A DNA stretch of 64,000 bases from Cordilura impudica (Eukaryota; Arthropoda; Insecta; Diptera; Scathophagidae). The notes below the pieces were generated by a model, which saw only the letters and a program-made list of their open reading frames with translations, did not search any database and had not been told where the DNA came from. Of this stretch, positions 21,216 to 33,098 are shown one piece after another (position 1 is the stretch's first letter; each line of letters starts with the position of its first letter). The translations under genes and the position numbers were made by a program. The DNA lies in the NCBI GenBank assembly GCA_963682025.1, contig OY821519.1, forward strand, positions 160,748,389-160,812,388. The letters are read 5' to 3'.

Positions 21216-22364
21216 ATGACAGAACCACAAAACCCCCTTTCTGTTAGGATAGACCCACTTAAATACTTAGACAGACTTCCCGAATTTAACGGAGATTACA
21301 GAGATCTACAGAATTTTTTGAATTTAGTAGATAGAGTCCATCCTATTTTGACAGCTTATGATGCACCTTCACAATATTTATTTTCCGATATGATAAAGAG
21401 TAGGCTAAAAGGAAAAGCTAGGGAAGTTATTGAAATAAATTGCCAGGCACAATCATGGGACGATATAAAAACAGTTTTGATAAATAACTTTGGTGAAAGG
21501 AGTAGCTTAGAGGAGCTATTTGATAGACTGAAAAGCGTTAGCTTTAGAAATAATAATGTAGAATTTTATAATGAAATCAAACAGAGACTAAGGAGTTTAA
21601 ATAATAAAACAGTTTCAATACTTGGAAACGGAGAAGCAGCGAATGAATGTGCAAGAAACAATATGCGTACGGCACTAAATGTGTTTAAAGAGAAAATGCC
21701 AGAACCCATGAGAACAATACTAACGTGTAGGAACCCTGATAGTTTAGAAAACGCTATGGAAATTCTATTTCAGGCTGGATACGCTTATACCACAAACAAT
21801 AACGGAATAATCGGAAAACAGGGAAAATCTTACCAAAAAGAGGACCAACAGAAATTTAAGAAAAACGATAATTCAAATAGGCAACAACAGGGAACACGGA
21901 TTTATTCTAATAATAAATTCCAAAATAATGGACTACAAAACAACCCCAGAAACAATAACCTCCAGAACAACACTAGGTTCGAAAACAATCATGGGTATAC
22001 GCCCTGGAATAATATACAGAACAGTAGATATTCTCAAAATAATTCGACACAACAAGGGTATAATTATCGATCAAATCAGGGAAATTATGAACAAAGACAA
22101 TATCACCGTAACGACCCACGTCCCGAGCCTATGGACATAAATATGGTCGAAAACGATCATCACGAATTCAATCCAAAGGACAATGAATATAATAATCAGA
22201 ACAAATATTATCGCACACAGAATTATTACAACAGTCAAGACCAGAAACATAGACCCTCGAACCAACCTAATAATCCTTTACCTATTATGCAAGGCCAAGA
22301 CCAACGTAATTACATTTCAGAAAATTTTCATTTTCGGGCCTCACAGGAGAATTACCCCATATAA
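21216..22364 (+). CDS. gag: A2 Gag (382 aa)
   Basis: A capsid-like helical domain spans about residues 15-195 (LPEFNGDYRDLQNFLNLVDRV, then MIKSRLKGKAREVI, then NNMRTALNVFKEKMPEPMR). A Gln/Asn/Tyr-rich tail follows, with no zinc knuckle. This is standard for the errantivirus group. The frame is intact. The final codons are shared exactly with A1. The slippery heptamer AAATTTT at 22322-22328 allows -1 access to pol. Confidence 0.92.
   Translation: MTEPQNPLSVRIDPLKYLDRLPEFNGDYRDLQNFLNLVDRVHPILTAYDAPSQYLFSDMIKSRLKGKAREVIEINCQAQSWDDIKTVLINNFGERSSLEELFDRLKSVSFRNNNVEFYNEIKQRLRSLNNKTVSILGNGEAANECARNNMRTALNVFKEKMPEPMRTILTCRNPDSLENAMEILFQAGYAYTTNNNGIIGKQGKSYQKEDQQKFKKNDNSNRQQQGTRIYSNNKFQNNGLQNNPRNNNLQNNTRFENNHGYTPWNNIQNSRYSQNNSTQQGYNYRSNQGNYEQRQYHRNDPRPEPMDINMVENDHHEFNPKDNEYNNQNKYYRTQNYYNSQDQKHRPSNQPNNPLPIMQGQDQRNYISENFHFRASQENYPI
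22322..22328 (+). promoter_or_regulatory. Candidate -1 frameshift heptamer AAATTTT (A2 gag-pol)
   Basis: Its phase is A AAT TTT in gag (codons GAA AAT TTT), and the -1 frame is open from here through the gag stop into the protease. The same heptamer in the same codon context occurs in A1 (199-205), B1 (57860-57866) and B2 (63456-63462). Confidence 0.75.
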
Positions 22365-25231
22365 TTGTTAAAGGAAAATTAAAATTTATTATAGATTCCG
22401 GAGCCACACACTCCATTGTGAACCCTGGATTATGCGACCCAAAATGGAGAATAGAATCTAAGCCTTTGACCCTTAAAACGTTACAGAATCAGATCAGGAC
22501 TACAATTATTTATAGAGTTCCTCTTTTTTCCGAGTTAGGGAAAGAAAATGATAAATTAGATTTAATAGAATGTAAGTTTCATAACTTCTACGACGGGATA
22601 ATTGGCAACGACGTATTAAAACGTTTTAGAGCCATAATAGATTACAAAAGTAACACATTGATTATCAACAATCGACAGGTCCCTCTGATATACGGAAAGA
22701 CTCGTGCGATTAATGACAAGAATGTCACAACCATCAATGCCAGGAATTTTTGCGTCATAGACGACGAATTTCAGAAAAAATCAGCGTTAAGCACCTCACA
22801 TATGAATCCCGAAGAACGGACCGAAATAATAAAAATAATTAAAAGATATAATAATATCTTCTACCACCCTGATTCTAATTTGACATTTACGAACTCAATA
22901 AAACACAGAATTAATACTATTGATAATATTCCAATCTTCACAAAATCTTATCGATACCCCTACATCCACAAGAGCGAAGTACAAAAACAAATCCAAGAGA
23001 TGCTAGATAGTGGTATAATCCGTCACAGTAAGTCACCATATTCAGCGCCCATATGGATAGTTCCAAAAAAGGATGACGCAAGTGGAACAAAGAAATGGAG
23101 ATTAGTTGTGGATTACCGAAAGCTAAACGAAGTAACTATAGATGATCGATACCCTATACCAAATATAGACGAAATACTAGATAAACTAGGAAAGTGTATG
23201 TATTTTACCACATTAGATTTGGCAAAAGGATTTTACCAGATAGAAGTTGACGAAACCGACATACAAAAAACTGCTTTTACAGTTGAAGGAGGTCATTACG
23301 AATTCCTCAGAATGCCATTCGGACTGAAGACAGCCCCGGCAACGTTTCAACGCCTTATGAACACAGTTCTAAAGGACTATATTAATAAGATATGTTTAGT
23401 GTATTTAGACGACATAATAATATTTTCAACATCCCTGCAAGAACACGTCCAATCAATAAATTTGATTTTTAAATGTCTCGAAGACGCCAACCTAAAAGTC
23501 CAATTAGATAAATCTGAATTCTTTAAAAGAGAAACAGAGTTTTTAGGACACATAGTGACCCAAGAAGGAATAAAACCAAATCCTTCGAAAATAGAATGCG
23601 TTCTCAATTTTCCAATTCCCAAATCTCAGAAACAGATAAAACAATTTTTAGGACTTACGGGATATTATCGTAAGTTTATCAAAGATTATTCGCAACTGGC
23701 AAAGCCAATGACAAAATATCTGAAAAAAGACGCAAAATTGGACATTGAGGACCCTTCATACCGAAAATGCTTCGACACTCTAAAGAAAATACTGACGAAT
23801 GACCCAATATTAGCCTATCCCGACTTTTCCGCAATGTTTACACTAACCACAGACGCAAGTAATTATGCACTTGGCGCGATATTATCCCAAAAAGATAGAC
23901 CAATATGTTTCGCAAGTCGAACCCTAAATGAACACGAGATCAACTATAGTACCATTGAAAAGGAACTACTTGCCATAGTTTGGGCAACTAAATATTTCCG
24001 ACCTTATCTATTTGGAAGAAAATTCTTAATAGAAACGGACCATAAACCCCTCACATGGCTTTTCTCAATGAAAGAACCAAATTCAAAATTTGTTAGGTGG
24101 AGGCTAAAGTTATCGGAATTTGATTATAACATAAAATACAAAAAGGGAACTAAGAATTCAAATGCAGACGCCTTATCTAGGATAATACCCGAATCTCCAG
24201 AGATAAATAAAATGGAACACACAACTGGAATAAAAGAAGTCGCATCACCCATTAATTTCTACAAAAATCAAATAATCATAACGAAAATATACTCAGGCTC
24301 TACGAGAATGAAAACTACGAAAATATTCCGTAATACTAGGAAAGTTTTTCATTTTAAGGAAATGGATCGAGCAACTGCGATAACTTTAATCAAGAATCAT
24401 TTCAACCCTGATCAAATCAATGCAATTATCATTGATGACAGTTTTTATCAAAATTTCAAAGATACATATGACGAAATATTTTCGGCTAACAAACATTTCA
24501 GAGTTAAAAGATGCAGAAATAAATTCACTGATATAGAAGACGAAACTGAACTGACAAAAATTATCGAGCTGGAACATCTTAAGAAGAATCATAGGGGAAT
24601 CCAAGCTGTATACGAAGAATTAAAATTCAAGTACTACAACCCGAATCTAAAGTTGAGAATAACTCAATTCATAAATAATTGCGAAATATGCACTCTAGAA
24701 AAGTATGATAGGAACCCTCCTAAAATACCGTTTAAAATAACGGAAACACCTACCAAACCACGAGAGATAGTACACATAGATGTATTCTATACCCTAGACA
24801 AAAAATTATTCATGACTATGATTGACAAGTTTTCAAAGTTTGCCATGGCCTTCCAAATTAATGGAAGATCCTGGACAGAATTCAAGACAAAACTACTGCA
24901 TATAATAAATACATATGGGAAAATAGGAAAGATAATCGTCGATAATGAATTAGGCTTCAAAGCAATTCCCATGCAACAATTTCTGAACAATGAAGACATT
25001 AACATACATTTTGCATCCAATAGCAATCATACTTCAAATGCGGACGTAGAAAGACTTCATAACACTATTAACGAACACATAAGACTATTAAGACATGATG
25101 AAAAGAACAAAGACGAGACAATGGAAGAAAAAATGTTTAGAATCATAGGATTCTACAATAATACAGTGCACAGCACAACTGGCATTAGGCCAATAGACTT
25201 CATTAATGGAAAGATACATGAAAACGACTAA
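22329..25231 (+). CDS. pol: A2 Pol (PR-RT-RNaseH-IN), stop before the last 90 codons
   Basis: Protease active site is IIDSGATHS (about 22387-22413). RT fingers read IWVPKKDDASGTKKWRLVVDYRKLN and the palm YLDDI (about 23401-23415). RNase H has TTDASNYALGAIL, then EKELLAIVWATKYFRPYLFG and ETDHKPL. Integrase has an H-x4-H...C-x2-C zinc module (about 24570-24700) and D,D,E residues in HIDVF, VDNELG and ADVERLHN. It is open throughout except for TAA at 25229-25231, which removes the integrase C-terminal domain. A1 has the same stop; B1/B2 do not. Nine bases between PR and RT are deleted relative to A1 and B. Confidence 0.93.
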
Positions 25232-25504
25232 ATGAGAATCCACGATATAATCGCCGCAAAGAAAGAAAAATATATCCATAGAATGAATAAGGATAGAAAA
25301 GACGTAGAATTGGAAGACGGAACTAATTTTATTAGGGAAATTAGAGGTGGAAAAAACCACCGGAAATATAGGAAAATTAACTCAAATAAAATAGATGAAG
25401 AACATATAGAAACTATAAAAACCAAACACAAATATTATAAGACCCACGTACGACCCAAGAAAAAATATCAAGATAGGGACAACCCAACTATCAAAATTAG
25501 ATAA
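25232..25504 (+). pseudogene. pol: A2 integrase C-terminal tail downstream of the stop
   Basis: The frame after the TAA stays open for 90 codons and matches the integrase C-terminus of B1/B2 (YIRE/FIREIRGGKNHRKYRKI, HKYYKTHVRP). It is basic and probably nucleic-acid binding. It is made only by readthrough, or else lost. Its preservation in A1 and A2 reflects recent common origin. Confidence 0.85.
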
Positions 25505-25527
25505 TGACCGATCCCACTTAATTTCAG

Positions 25528-27066
25528 ATGATTTGGATAATAATACTGACTCTCTTCGGAACCATTACGATGCAGACAATTGACATTGTGGACCTAACAG
25601 CGAATAACGGAATTATACCAATTAAAACTGCAGACTTTCGACCCATTGAGGACTACAACAAAGTATTACATATCATTAACTTAACTGAATACAAACAAAC
25701 ATTAGAATTTCTGGAAAATAATATTGAAACCCTCAAACAAACAACATTTGAAACCGGACCCTTAATGAATACAATAAGACAAAATTTCATTTTATTAAAG
25801 AAAAAGATAGAAAATTTAAGTCCCCATTTTAAGACTAAACGAGGACTAGTGAATGTGCTCGGAAAAGGACTTAAGATAATAGCAGGTACAATGGATAGTG
25901 AAGACGAGAAACATATACAAGACAAACTCAACATCCTATACGATAGAGAAATGAACATGACGAAAGATTTAAATGACCTCACCACTTTTAATAACGTTAT
26001 AACCTTGCAGATACGAAATATAACTGACCACATAAATAGCCAACAATATCAGGTTGAAAAATACATAAATAAATTCAAAAACATCATACAGAACAAAATA
26101 GCGACTTTAGAAGATGAAGTAACCTTCATGTCCCAAGTGTACCAAATAAACAATGACATTTCACTATTAAAAGATCACGTAGACGACATTGGACAAATAG
26201 TATTTTCAAGTAAACTAGGAATAATACCTACTGACATTTTGACTCAAACAGAACTAGACCTCATAACAAATTTCGATAGTTACACGAACATAAAGACAAC
26301 CGTTGCACTACACGAACAAAATCTAATAATAATTCTACTAATACCTATATATTCAGACCAAAAACTTACGAAAATTATGTTCGAACCCATTCCGAATTCT
26401 TCTAATAGATCGGTAGTTCTTGAGACTTCCGAGATTTTGACTGACATTAATAATAATATATTTAAGGCGAACGTCAAAGATGACCTAAAAAGAAATCTAG
26501 TAACTATAGAAGACGAATGTTTAGAGAGCATTCTTAACTTTCGAGAAGCGAACTGTAACATGAAAATACTAAACGAAACAAAAGTTGTAGAAGTCATTCA
26601 AGGCGTACTAGTATTTAAAAACTTTTTTAGTAACATAACACATAATTGTAATAATGAAAAAATAAACAAATATGGAAATTTTATGATAAAATTTGAAAAT
26701 TGTAAAATATATATACAAAATAAAACATTTACAAATTTAAACGTTAAAATCCATGAAAAACTTTTGTTACCAAATATGTTCGTAAAAATTAAGGAAAAAC
26801 CAAACACTACTATAACTGATATAAAACTAGAATCATTATATTTAAAACAACTAGAATATGACGAAAATATTGATAAAATTATTTACCACAATAGAAAAGT
26901 AAAAGCATTTAACTACAGCATCAATGGATTAATTATCATATCTATTATAATAATAATTGTAGTATTTAAATCAAAAACCAATCAAAAATTTGTGATTTCG
27001 TCGGAGCCTCAATGTAACGGTGGGGGTATTATAATACCCATAATACCTAAAACACAAATTATATGA
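25528..27066 (+). CDS. env: A2 Env, errantivirus envelope glycoprotein (512 aa)
   Basis: It is an intact frame. The N-terminal signal peptide is hydrophobic (residues 1-15). A short surface segment ends at a basic KTKR cleavage site near residue 114, followed by Gly-rich GLVNVLGKGLKIIAGTMD. A long helical ectodomain follows, then a single transmembrane helix near residues 470-490 (IIISIIIIIVVF). It belongs to the insect errantivirus/baculovirus-F-like envelope family, which mediates membrane fusion. The last 13 codons run into the 3' LTR. A TTTCAG directly before the ATG is a probable splice acceptor for env mRNA. The cleavage site is weaker than the RSKR of B. Confidence 0.92.
   Translation: MIWIIILTLFGTITMQTIDIVDLTANNGIIPIKTADFRPIEDYNKVLHIINLTEYKQTLEFLENNIETLKQTTFETGPLMNTIRQNFILLKKKIENLSPHFKTKRGLVNVLGKGLKIIAGTMDSEDEKHIQDKLNILYDREMNMTKDLNDLTTFNNVITLQIRNITDHINSQQYQVEKYINKFKNIIQNKIATLEDEVTFMSQVYQINNDISLLKDHVDDIGQIVFSSKLGIIPTDILTQTELDLITNFDSYTNIKTTVALHEQNLIIILLIPIYSDQKLTKIMFEPIPNSSNRSVVLETSEILTDINNNIFKANVKDDLKRNLVTIEDECLESILNFREANCNMKILNETKVVEVIQGVLVFKNFFSNITHNCNNEKINKYGNFMIKFENCKIYIQNKTFTNLNVKIHEKLLLPNMFVKIKEKPNTTITDIKLESLYLKQLEYDENIDKIIYHNRKVKAFNYSINGLIIISIIIIIVVFKSKTNQKFVISSEPQCNGGGIIIPIIPKTQII
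27016..27026 (+). other. Polypurine tract of A2
   Basis: AACGGTGGGGG directly precedes the 3' LTR at 27027. The same AACGGTGGGGG occurs in B2 on the minus strand at 58593-58603, next to its LTR. It marks the plus-strand priming site. Confidence 0.8.
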
Positions 27067-27745
27067 ATTAGCACTTTTGCAATTATTCTTCTCTAATAAT
27101 TGCGAGTACACATTTTCTTCGTCTGGATTATTTCCTGACAGACGACATACATTTTATATTTTTTATTCCAAATTAAATTTAAGCATAAGTTTGCTTCGTT
27201 CCCAAGATATAGAATTGCAACGAAACACACTTATGCTAAACATTTTTCAAGCTAAATTTAAAAACCAATAACATATATATATAATTGCAACAAATACATT
27301 TTGGCTGAACTAAAATATGCTAACACAAGTTGATTTGTTCCCAAACTACACCGGAAACAAAACACACTTATGATTTTCTAATTAAATACAAAAACAATAA
27401 CATAAGTTTGCTTCGTTAACAATACGTAAAAATGTACTGAAACGAAACACACTTATGACAAATATTTTTGGCGAAATCAAAATTGCTAACATAAGGTGTT
27501 TGTTACCAATGCATTTATACAGGAAACAAAACACACTTATGAAATGACGAAATGACAAATGTATCTAGAATAAGTTTTAGCTATAGAATATAAACCAATG
27601 TAAATTTGGAAATTAAGGCAGTAATAAAAAAGTCAGTAATAAAGGTAGTTTAAGATTGATCAGAAAAAAACAATTTGTCGTTTTTTTTATTTATTAAAAA
27701 TAATAAAGTTTTTTTTTAAAGTATTGAAAAATCAATACATTAATT
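27027..27745 (+). repeat. 3' LTR of A2 (719 bp)
   Basis: It matches 19405-20123 with about two differences and ends CATTAATT, directly followed by the duplicated ACTTAT and E LTR sequence. Confidence 0.93.
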
Positions 27746-29587
27746 ACTTATCTCTCAATTGCCGTCATGTAGTGGAATAGTTTTTGCTTGTTTATCAAAA
27801 AAAATGCACTTTATATAATGACTAATTAAATGCAAGAGACAATATTAAATGTTAACGTTGTAAATCATTTGAACTCACCCAAATAACGAAGTTCGATGAA
27901 GGCCTCCAAGAAGTTCGATGCTTTGGTTGCAATGCTGATGATGTTGCTGTTTAAATGGTAATTAATAGTGTTCTTGCATGATTATGACTAAGGTGATGCT
28001 TTAGGTACAGTCGGGTCACAAGTAAAGAACCAAAATTTGTAATAAAATTTTAAGTATTTAAATTTTCTTTAAGTTGTTGATATAGATTTCTAGGTTACTT
28101 TACGCGATCGTTATTTTATTTTATGAAATTTAAATGCATATTAAATTATTTTTAATATTAGTTTATAAGTAGTTACTTAATTTATATTATTTAAGTAAAC
28201 CGTTTTGAAAAATGTAATGCACTTTCTTTTGAATTGTTTTAGTATATTAGAGATTTTAAGAAATGTATTCTAAGGAGCTTACACTGTAATATTAATTTCA
28301 TTCTAGAAATGTGGTACTAAGTAATTTAAGTAGATGACATAGGTGACTTTAGCTAATGATATTCTTTTACCATGACAAGTAAAATTATAAAAGTTTGTTT
28401 AATTTTTTTACATAAAACTATTCACTTTTATACACAATTTTCCGGAATTTTGCAGGTTGAACCACTTAATCCTATTTTGTATTGTTTACGAATTTTAATA
28501 TTTTTTAACTATTGAGAAAAATTTTTGTATTTTAGGAGGTAAATATTTTAACTGTTCTCTGTTAGAATTCTGTAATTTTATGATCAATTCCGTTGCCTTC
28601 ATTAAGACTCTATTTTGTGTGTAACTTTCTTTTCTGTCTTTTTCTTGTATGATGGCAGAGTATTTTTTTGATATGATATTGTTTTTGCAGTTCGATATGA
28701 AAGCAACACCAGGTTGCCTATACGAATGATGAAGAGGTTATGTGGAGAGTCACAACAAGTATTTTTTTCTGGTTTCTTTCGTTTCGGGGAAAGGTAACTA
28801 AGGTAAGACACTTTACCATCAAATTGGAGTTGATTCCTTTTGTGTCTTTGACCACAGACAAATCTTTGATTAGATAAAATTATTTATACCCATAAATGAA
28901 TTAGAATATTTCTCAAAAATTACTTGCTTAAGAAAACTTTACCTGATGTTAGTATTATATATATGTCTTATGTTATCCAATATTCATATCTGCTTTGTGG
29001 ATAATACCATAGGAATACGAGTTTAATAAAATTTTGTCTTGGGGACTTCAGAGGTCCGTACTTTCCAACGTGTTGAACAAAAAGGAAGTAAAATATAGAT
29101 TGTCATCTTAAGGTTACCTTCGTACGTCGCAAAAACGATGTTAACTCATGCAAAAAGGTATAATAACATTGAAACGAGGTAACATTGGTAAGAAGAAGTT
29201 ATCGTTTGGGTATCGATTTCTTCAAGCACAAATAAAAAAAATTAAGTAAATGTTAATTGGAACATTTTACTACTTTAGTATGAAGTATAGATTCGTTACC
29301 GATATTTATACCGCACAATCTATTTTATTCCATGTTTTATTTATAATTTACTTGTGGGTTTTTTTATATGCAAGAACATGTTACCAACACTAGATTTAGC
29401 TAAGACGTAAACCTGCATTACATGTAAAACGTAAATATAATCCAATATGAAGTTAACCCACAAACGATTAAACAAAAATTAAAAAAAAAAACAAAATTGG
29501 GATTTAAGATACAAATTATTATTTTGGTAAAAAAAAAAAAAAAGAAAATATTTAAAAAAATGGTATCTTTCAAAATACTTCATTACA

Positions 29588-29637
29588 AAACCGAGTAATA
29601 TTAATCCTTTTGGTAATAATATTAATTGGAAAAACTA
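29588..29637 (-). other. Pol-to-LTR gap of E without obvious polypurine tract
   Basis: Fifty bases separate the pol stop from the 3' LTR. On the minus strand they read AT-rich and mixed, with only a short AAAAGGA about 20 bases before the LTR and ACTCGGTTT at the junction. The usual purine run next to the LTR is missing. Confidence 0.6.
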
Positions 29638-32600
29638 TCAAGGCCGGATATCTTTGGCATGGTACGTGCCAACTACTTTGCTATTCATATCCTCAAGGAT
29701 ATAGTAATTATTGCCGACTTTTTCTTTTACTTTGGATTTTATAAAAAGAGGGGATAATTTTGCGTTGTAATGTTTTAATTTTGAACTTTGAGAAAAATTT
29801 CTCCTAAATACTTCCTGACCGATATCAAACGACACGGGGCGAGCCCTGAGGTTGTATTGGTTTTGATTACGAGTGTACGCATCTGATATATGTTTACGAA
29901 GGTCACTACGAAGTAACTTTAAGTTATCGTCACGAGAAAGACCATAAGATGGTTCGTGTAAAAGTTTAATTTTTCTAAGAAGGTCATATGATTCACCATG
30001 TGTAATCATATCAAATCCGAATAGCGCGCGATATGGGGAGCAATTAATGGCTTGATGGGTTGAATTCCTAAGAGCACAGCTGATGTACGTGAGATTTTCG
30101 TCCCACAATCGTTGATCGTCTTTCAAAAATGAGCGGATGCCACTAATAATTGAACGATTAACACGTTCGGAAGCGTTAGATTGTGGGGAGTAGATCGCGG
30201 TATAAGTATGAGAAATTCCTAAGGATGTCAAAAATGCGTTAAATTCATTAGCTCGAAATTGTGATCCATTGTCGCTTACGAGCGTTTCAGGTACTCCATA
30301 GACGTGAAATATTTGTTTTAACAAAAATTCTTGTATCACCGATGAAGTAAATTTACGAAGGGGGCATAACCAATGAAATTTTGATAAGCGATCCAGTACT
30401 ATTAAAAGCCCAATGTTTCCGTGTTTACTTCTTGGGTATGGACCTAGTATATCAATATACAAACGTTGAAAAGGGCGTACAGATATAGCAGGTTTACCCA
30501 TTTCGGGTTTCATAATAAAATTAGGTGATTTTGTGGTCTTACAAGTCTCACAGATCCTAATATAATCTCTTACATCCCTAATCATTCCTGGCCAAAAGAA
30601 ATTTCTTCGTATAAGGTCTAAAGTTTTCAACATACCACCGTGGCAAACGACTTTGGAGTCACGAAAACGAGAAATTAAAGTTTTACGAAGCTGGAGTGGA
30701 ACCCATAGTTTCCAAGTTTGTTCATCTTCGTCTGGATTGCCACTATAATGTTCGGTTCTTATATAAACGAAATCATCTAAAATTTTGACATCCGGATATT
30801 TTTCAGGGTGCTTTGTTATTTGTTCTTTAAGGTTTGTATAATCAGAATCAAAAAAATGTGGTGAATTAAGGTCTACCTCTGGTTCTGCCAATTCTATAGA
30901 TGAAATTTCCTCAGCGTGAATTCTAGTTAAAGCATCAGGCACTGTATGGTTTTTACCCTTACGGTGGCTTATCGTAAATTTGTATGCCTGAAGTTTAAAG
31001 ACCCAACGAGCAAGTCTTCCACTTAAATCAGGTTGCCTCATCAACCAAACCAAACTCGAGTGGTCGGTGATAACTTCAAATTCTTGAAGCTCTAAGTAAC
31101 AACGAAACTTTTTTATTCCTTCTAATGCCGCTAAGCACTCCCTTTCCGTTACACTGTAATTCCGTTGGGCGGAATTCAGCTTCCTCGACATATACGCTAT
31201 TGGTTTTTCCGCGCCATCGTCATCCATCTGCACTAACACCGCTCCAATTCCATAGTCACTGGCATCACAGTGGAGGTAGAATTTTTTGGAAAAATCTGGG
31301 TTGCTAAGAATAGGGGCAGATGTGAGAAGTTGGTTAACCTTTTCGAATGATTGTTGTGCATCTGATGTCCAATTAAATTTTCTTTTCGTAGATATACACT
31401 CAGTAATGGGAAAAACGACGGACGAAAAATTTTCAATAAAGCGACGATACCAACCTGCTAAGCCCAAGAATCCTCGAACTTGTTTAATGTTTTTAGGAAC
31501 TGGCCAAGATAGGATTGCATCTATCTTTTCGGGATCGGTTTTTATTCCGCCATGTCCTATCACGTATCCTAAATATCTAACTTCGGTTACACAAAATTTA
31601 CTTTTTGATATGTTGAGGGTTAAATTAGCTCTTTTAAACTGTTCAGCAATTCTAACCAAAATAGTCAAATGGGTAGCAAAATCTTCTGAGACAATTACGA
31701 GATCATCAAGATAACCGAAAACACAGTGTCTGAGATCCGCAGGAATTAATTCGTCCATTAATCTACACATAGTTTGCGGAGCGTTGCACAGTCCGAATGG
31801 CATGACTACAAATTGGTATAATGGCCTTCCCGGGACTGTAAACGCTGTGAGAGGTTTTGCCTCATCGGCTAGGCCGATCTGCCAATATGCATCTTTCAAA
31901 TCAAGTTTTGATATTAGGTTAGCTTTGGGGAGTCGTGAAAAAATACCCTCGATACTAGGTAGCGGGTAAGCATCTTTTTTGGTCACCAAATTAACCTTTC
32001 TGGCATCTAGACACAGGCGGACCTTATTTGGTTTAATTACCAAACGCATGGGAGAGCTCCATGGGGAAGTTGAAGGTTCTATTACACCTAATGTCAACAT
32101 TCGATCTATCTCTTCAAACATCAATTTCTCCACAGCCGGAGAAACTGGATAAAACCTTTGTTTTATTGGCTTGGTTTCACCAACGTCAATTTCATGATGA
32201 ATCATGGCGGTTTTCCCCAACCCATGTTTTTCGAAATTTGGGAATAAAGCTACAATAGCTTCTAATTGTTGAAGTTGACATGATGTTAAGGGATATCTTT
32301 CATTATCTAAATCAAGAGCTTTAGATTGTTCATTATTATCAGACAGGACATCGGAATTTTTAAATTCGGACAATTCACAAAGGGCATTTGTGCTTTTGTT
32401 AGACACAATTACTGACTCAAAAATATCAGGAGCTAACTTGAATTCTTCCCAGAAATCCAAGCCTAAGATCAACCTTTGAGACAAAGATGGGACAATTAAT
32501 ACTCTGAGACGTTTAACCTGATTCTTAAAAGCTAACTCAACATCTAAATAACCTAAAACTTTTTGAAGCCTGCCGTCAGCTGTTTTGACACCAGCCTTTA

Positions 32601-33098
32601 ATTCACAAAACTCTTTAAAATTTGAAAAATCATACATCGCTAAATCAGAACCAATACATGTCACGTTCGCTCCGGTATCTAAGAGACCGAGTTCTTTAAA
32701 ATTTAAAAATGACACTTTTGCATAGTACCTATTATCGAGTGAATGAGAAACTATTGAAGAAATAATATATTTGGAAGCAAGCTTACGTGATTTATAAAAA
32801 CGACGAAGTCGTATAGCAGACCTTTTAGTTTTTTTATGTTTATTAAAAGACGCCGATGCAATATCAAAAATTTCAGCTCTTTTAGAGCGATATTCAGCCC
32901 ATCGTTGATGGTAAGGACGAATAGGAAGTATAATTTTCTTGTCGTTTTCTTTTCGAGAAATAGGATTATTATATCGCTTTAAAATTGTTATTGGTTTTAC
33001 TTTCTGGTTTTTAATCATTGTCAAATCTGGTTTTGTTGAAATATCATCTAGTATAATTTTAGAATCTACGGACGGTCCTTTGAAGGATTCGCAAGGTA
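29638..33098 (-). CDS. pol: E Pol (PR-RT-RNaseH-IN, about 1150 aa)
   Basis: A single uninterrupted frame. A 100-residue basic N-terminal extension precedes the protease (LLDTGANVTCIG, about residue 115 from 33024). RT has KVRLCLDARKVN, LDLKDAYWQI and YLDDL near residue 437. RNase H has CDASDYGIGAVL, then RECLAALEGIKKFRCYL and TDHSSL. The integrase zinc module is H...C-x2-C (CHGG...CETCK), and the core triad is in IDILGP, SDNGSQF and ASERVNR. The C-terminal part ends ILEDMNSKVVGTYHAKDIRP. The -1 frame entry is at the AAAAAAC site. TTG/ATG at 33024 is only the first Met-like codon, not a real start. No env follows. Confidence 0.93.

Larger units (their letters stand above)
19405..27745 (+). mobile_element. 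Element A2: full-length 17.6/297-type errantivirus
   Basis: It has complete 719-bp LTRs, a tRNA-Ser-like primer site, a leader ORF, gag, pol, env and a G-rich polypurine tract, all in the expected order. The LTRs differ by about two bases in 719 by eye, so it is a young insertion, the last layer of the nest. The only obvious lesion is a stop near the end of pol shared with A1, plus a 9-bp deletion between protease and RT. Relation to B1/B2 is clear but more distant. Confidence 0.95.
18491..29587 (-). repeat. 3' LTR of E, split by A2 (18491-19404 and 27752-29587)
   Basis: The left piece matches 35651-36562 and the right piece 36563-38398, in order and with no loss beyond the duplicated ACTTAT. 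The LTR is AT-rich. A 69-codon minus frame within it (28602-28811) recurs in all three LTR copies simply because these are near-identical. Confidence 0.93.

Noticed and set aside
28602..28811. 69-codon minus-strand frame present in all three E LTR copies (also 37414-37623 and 51351-51560)
   Set aside because: The copies are near-identical by descent, so conservation means nothing, and the composition is low-complexity Lys/Ser without features.
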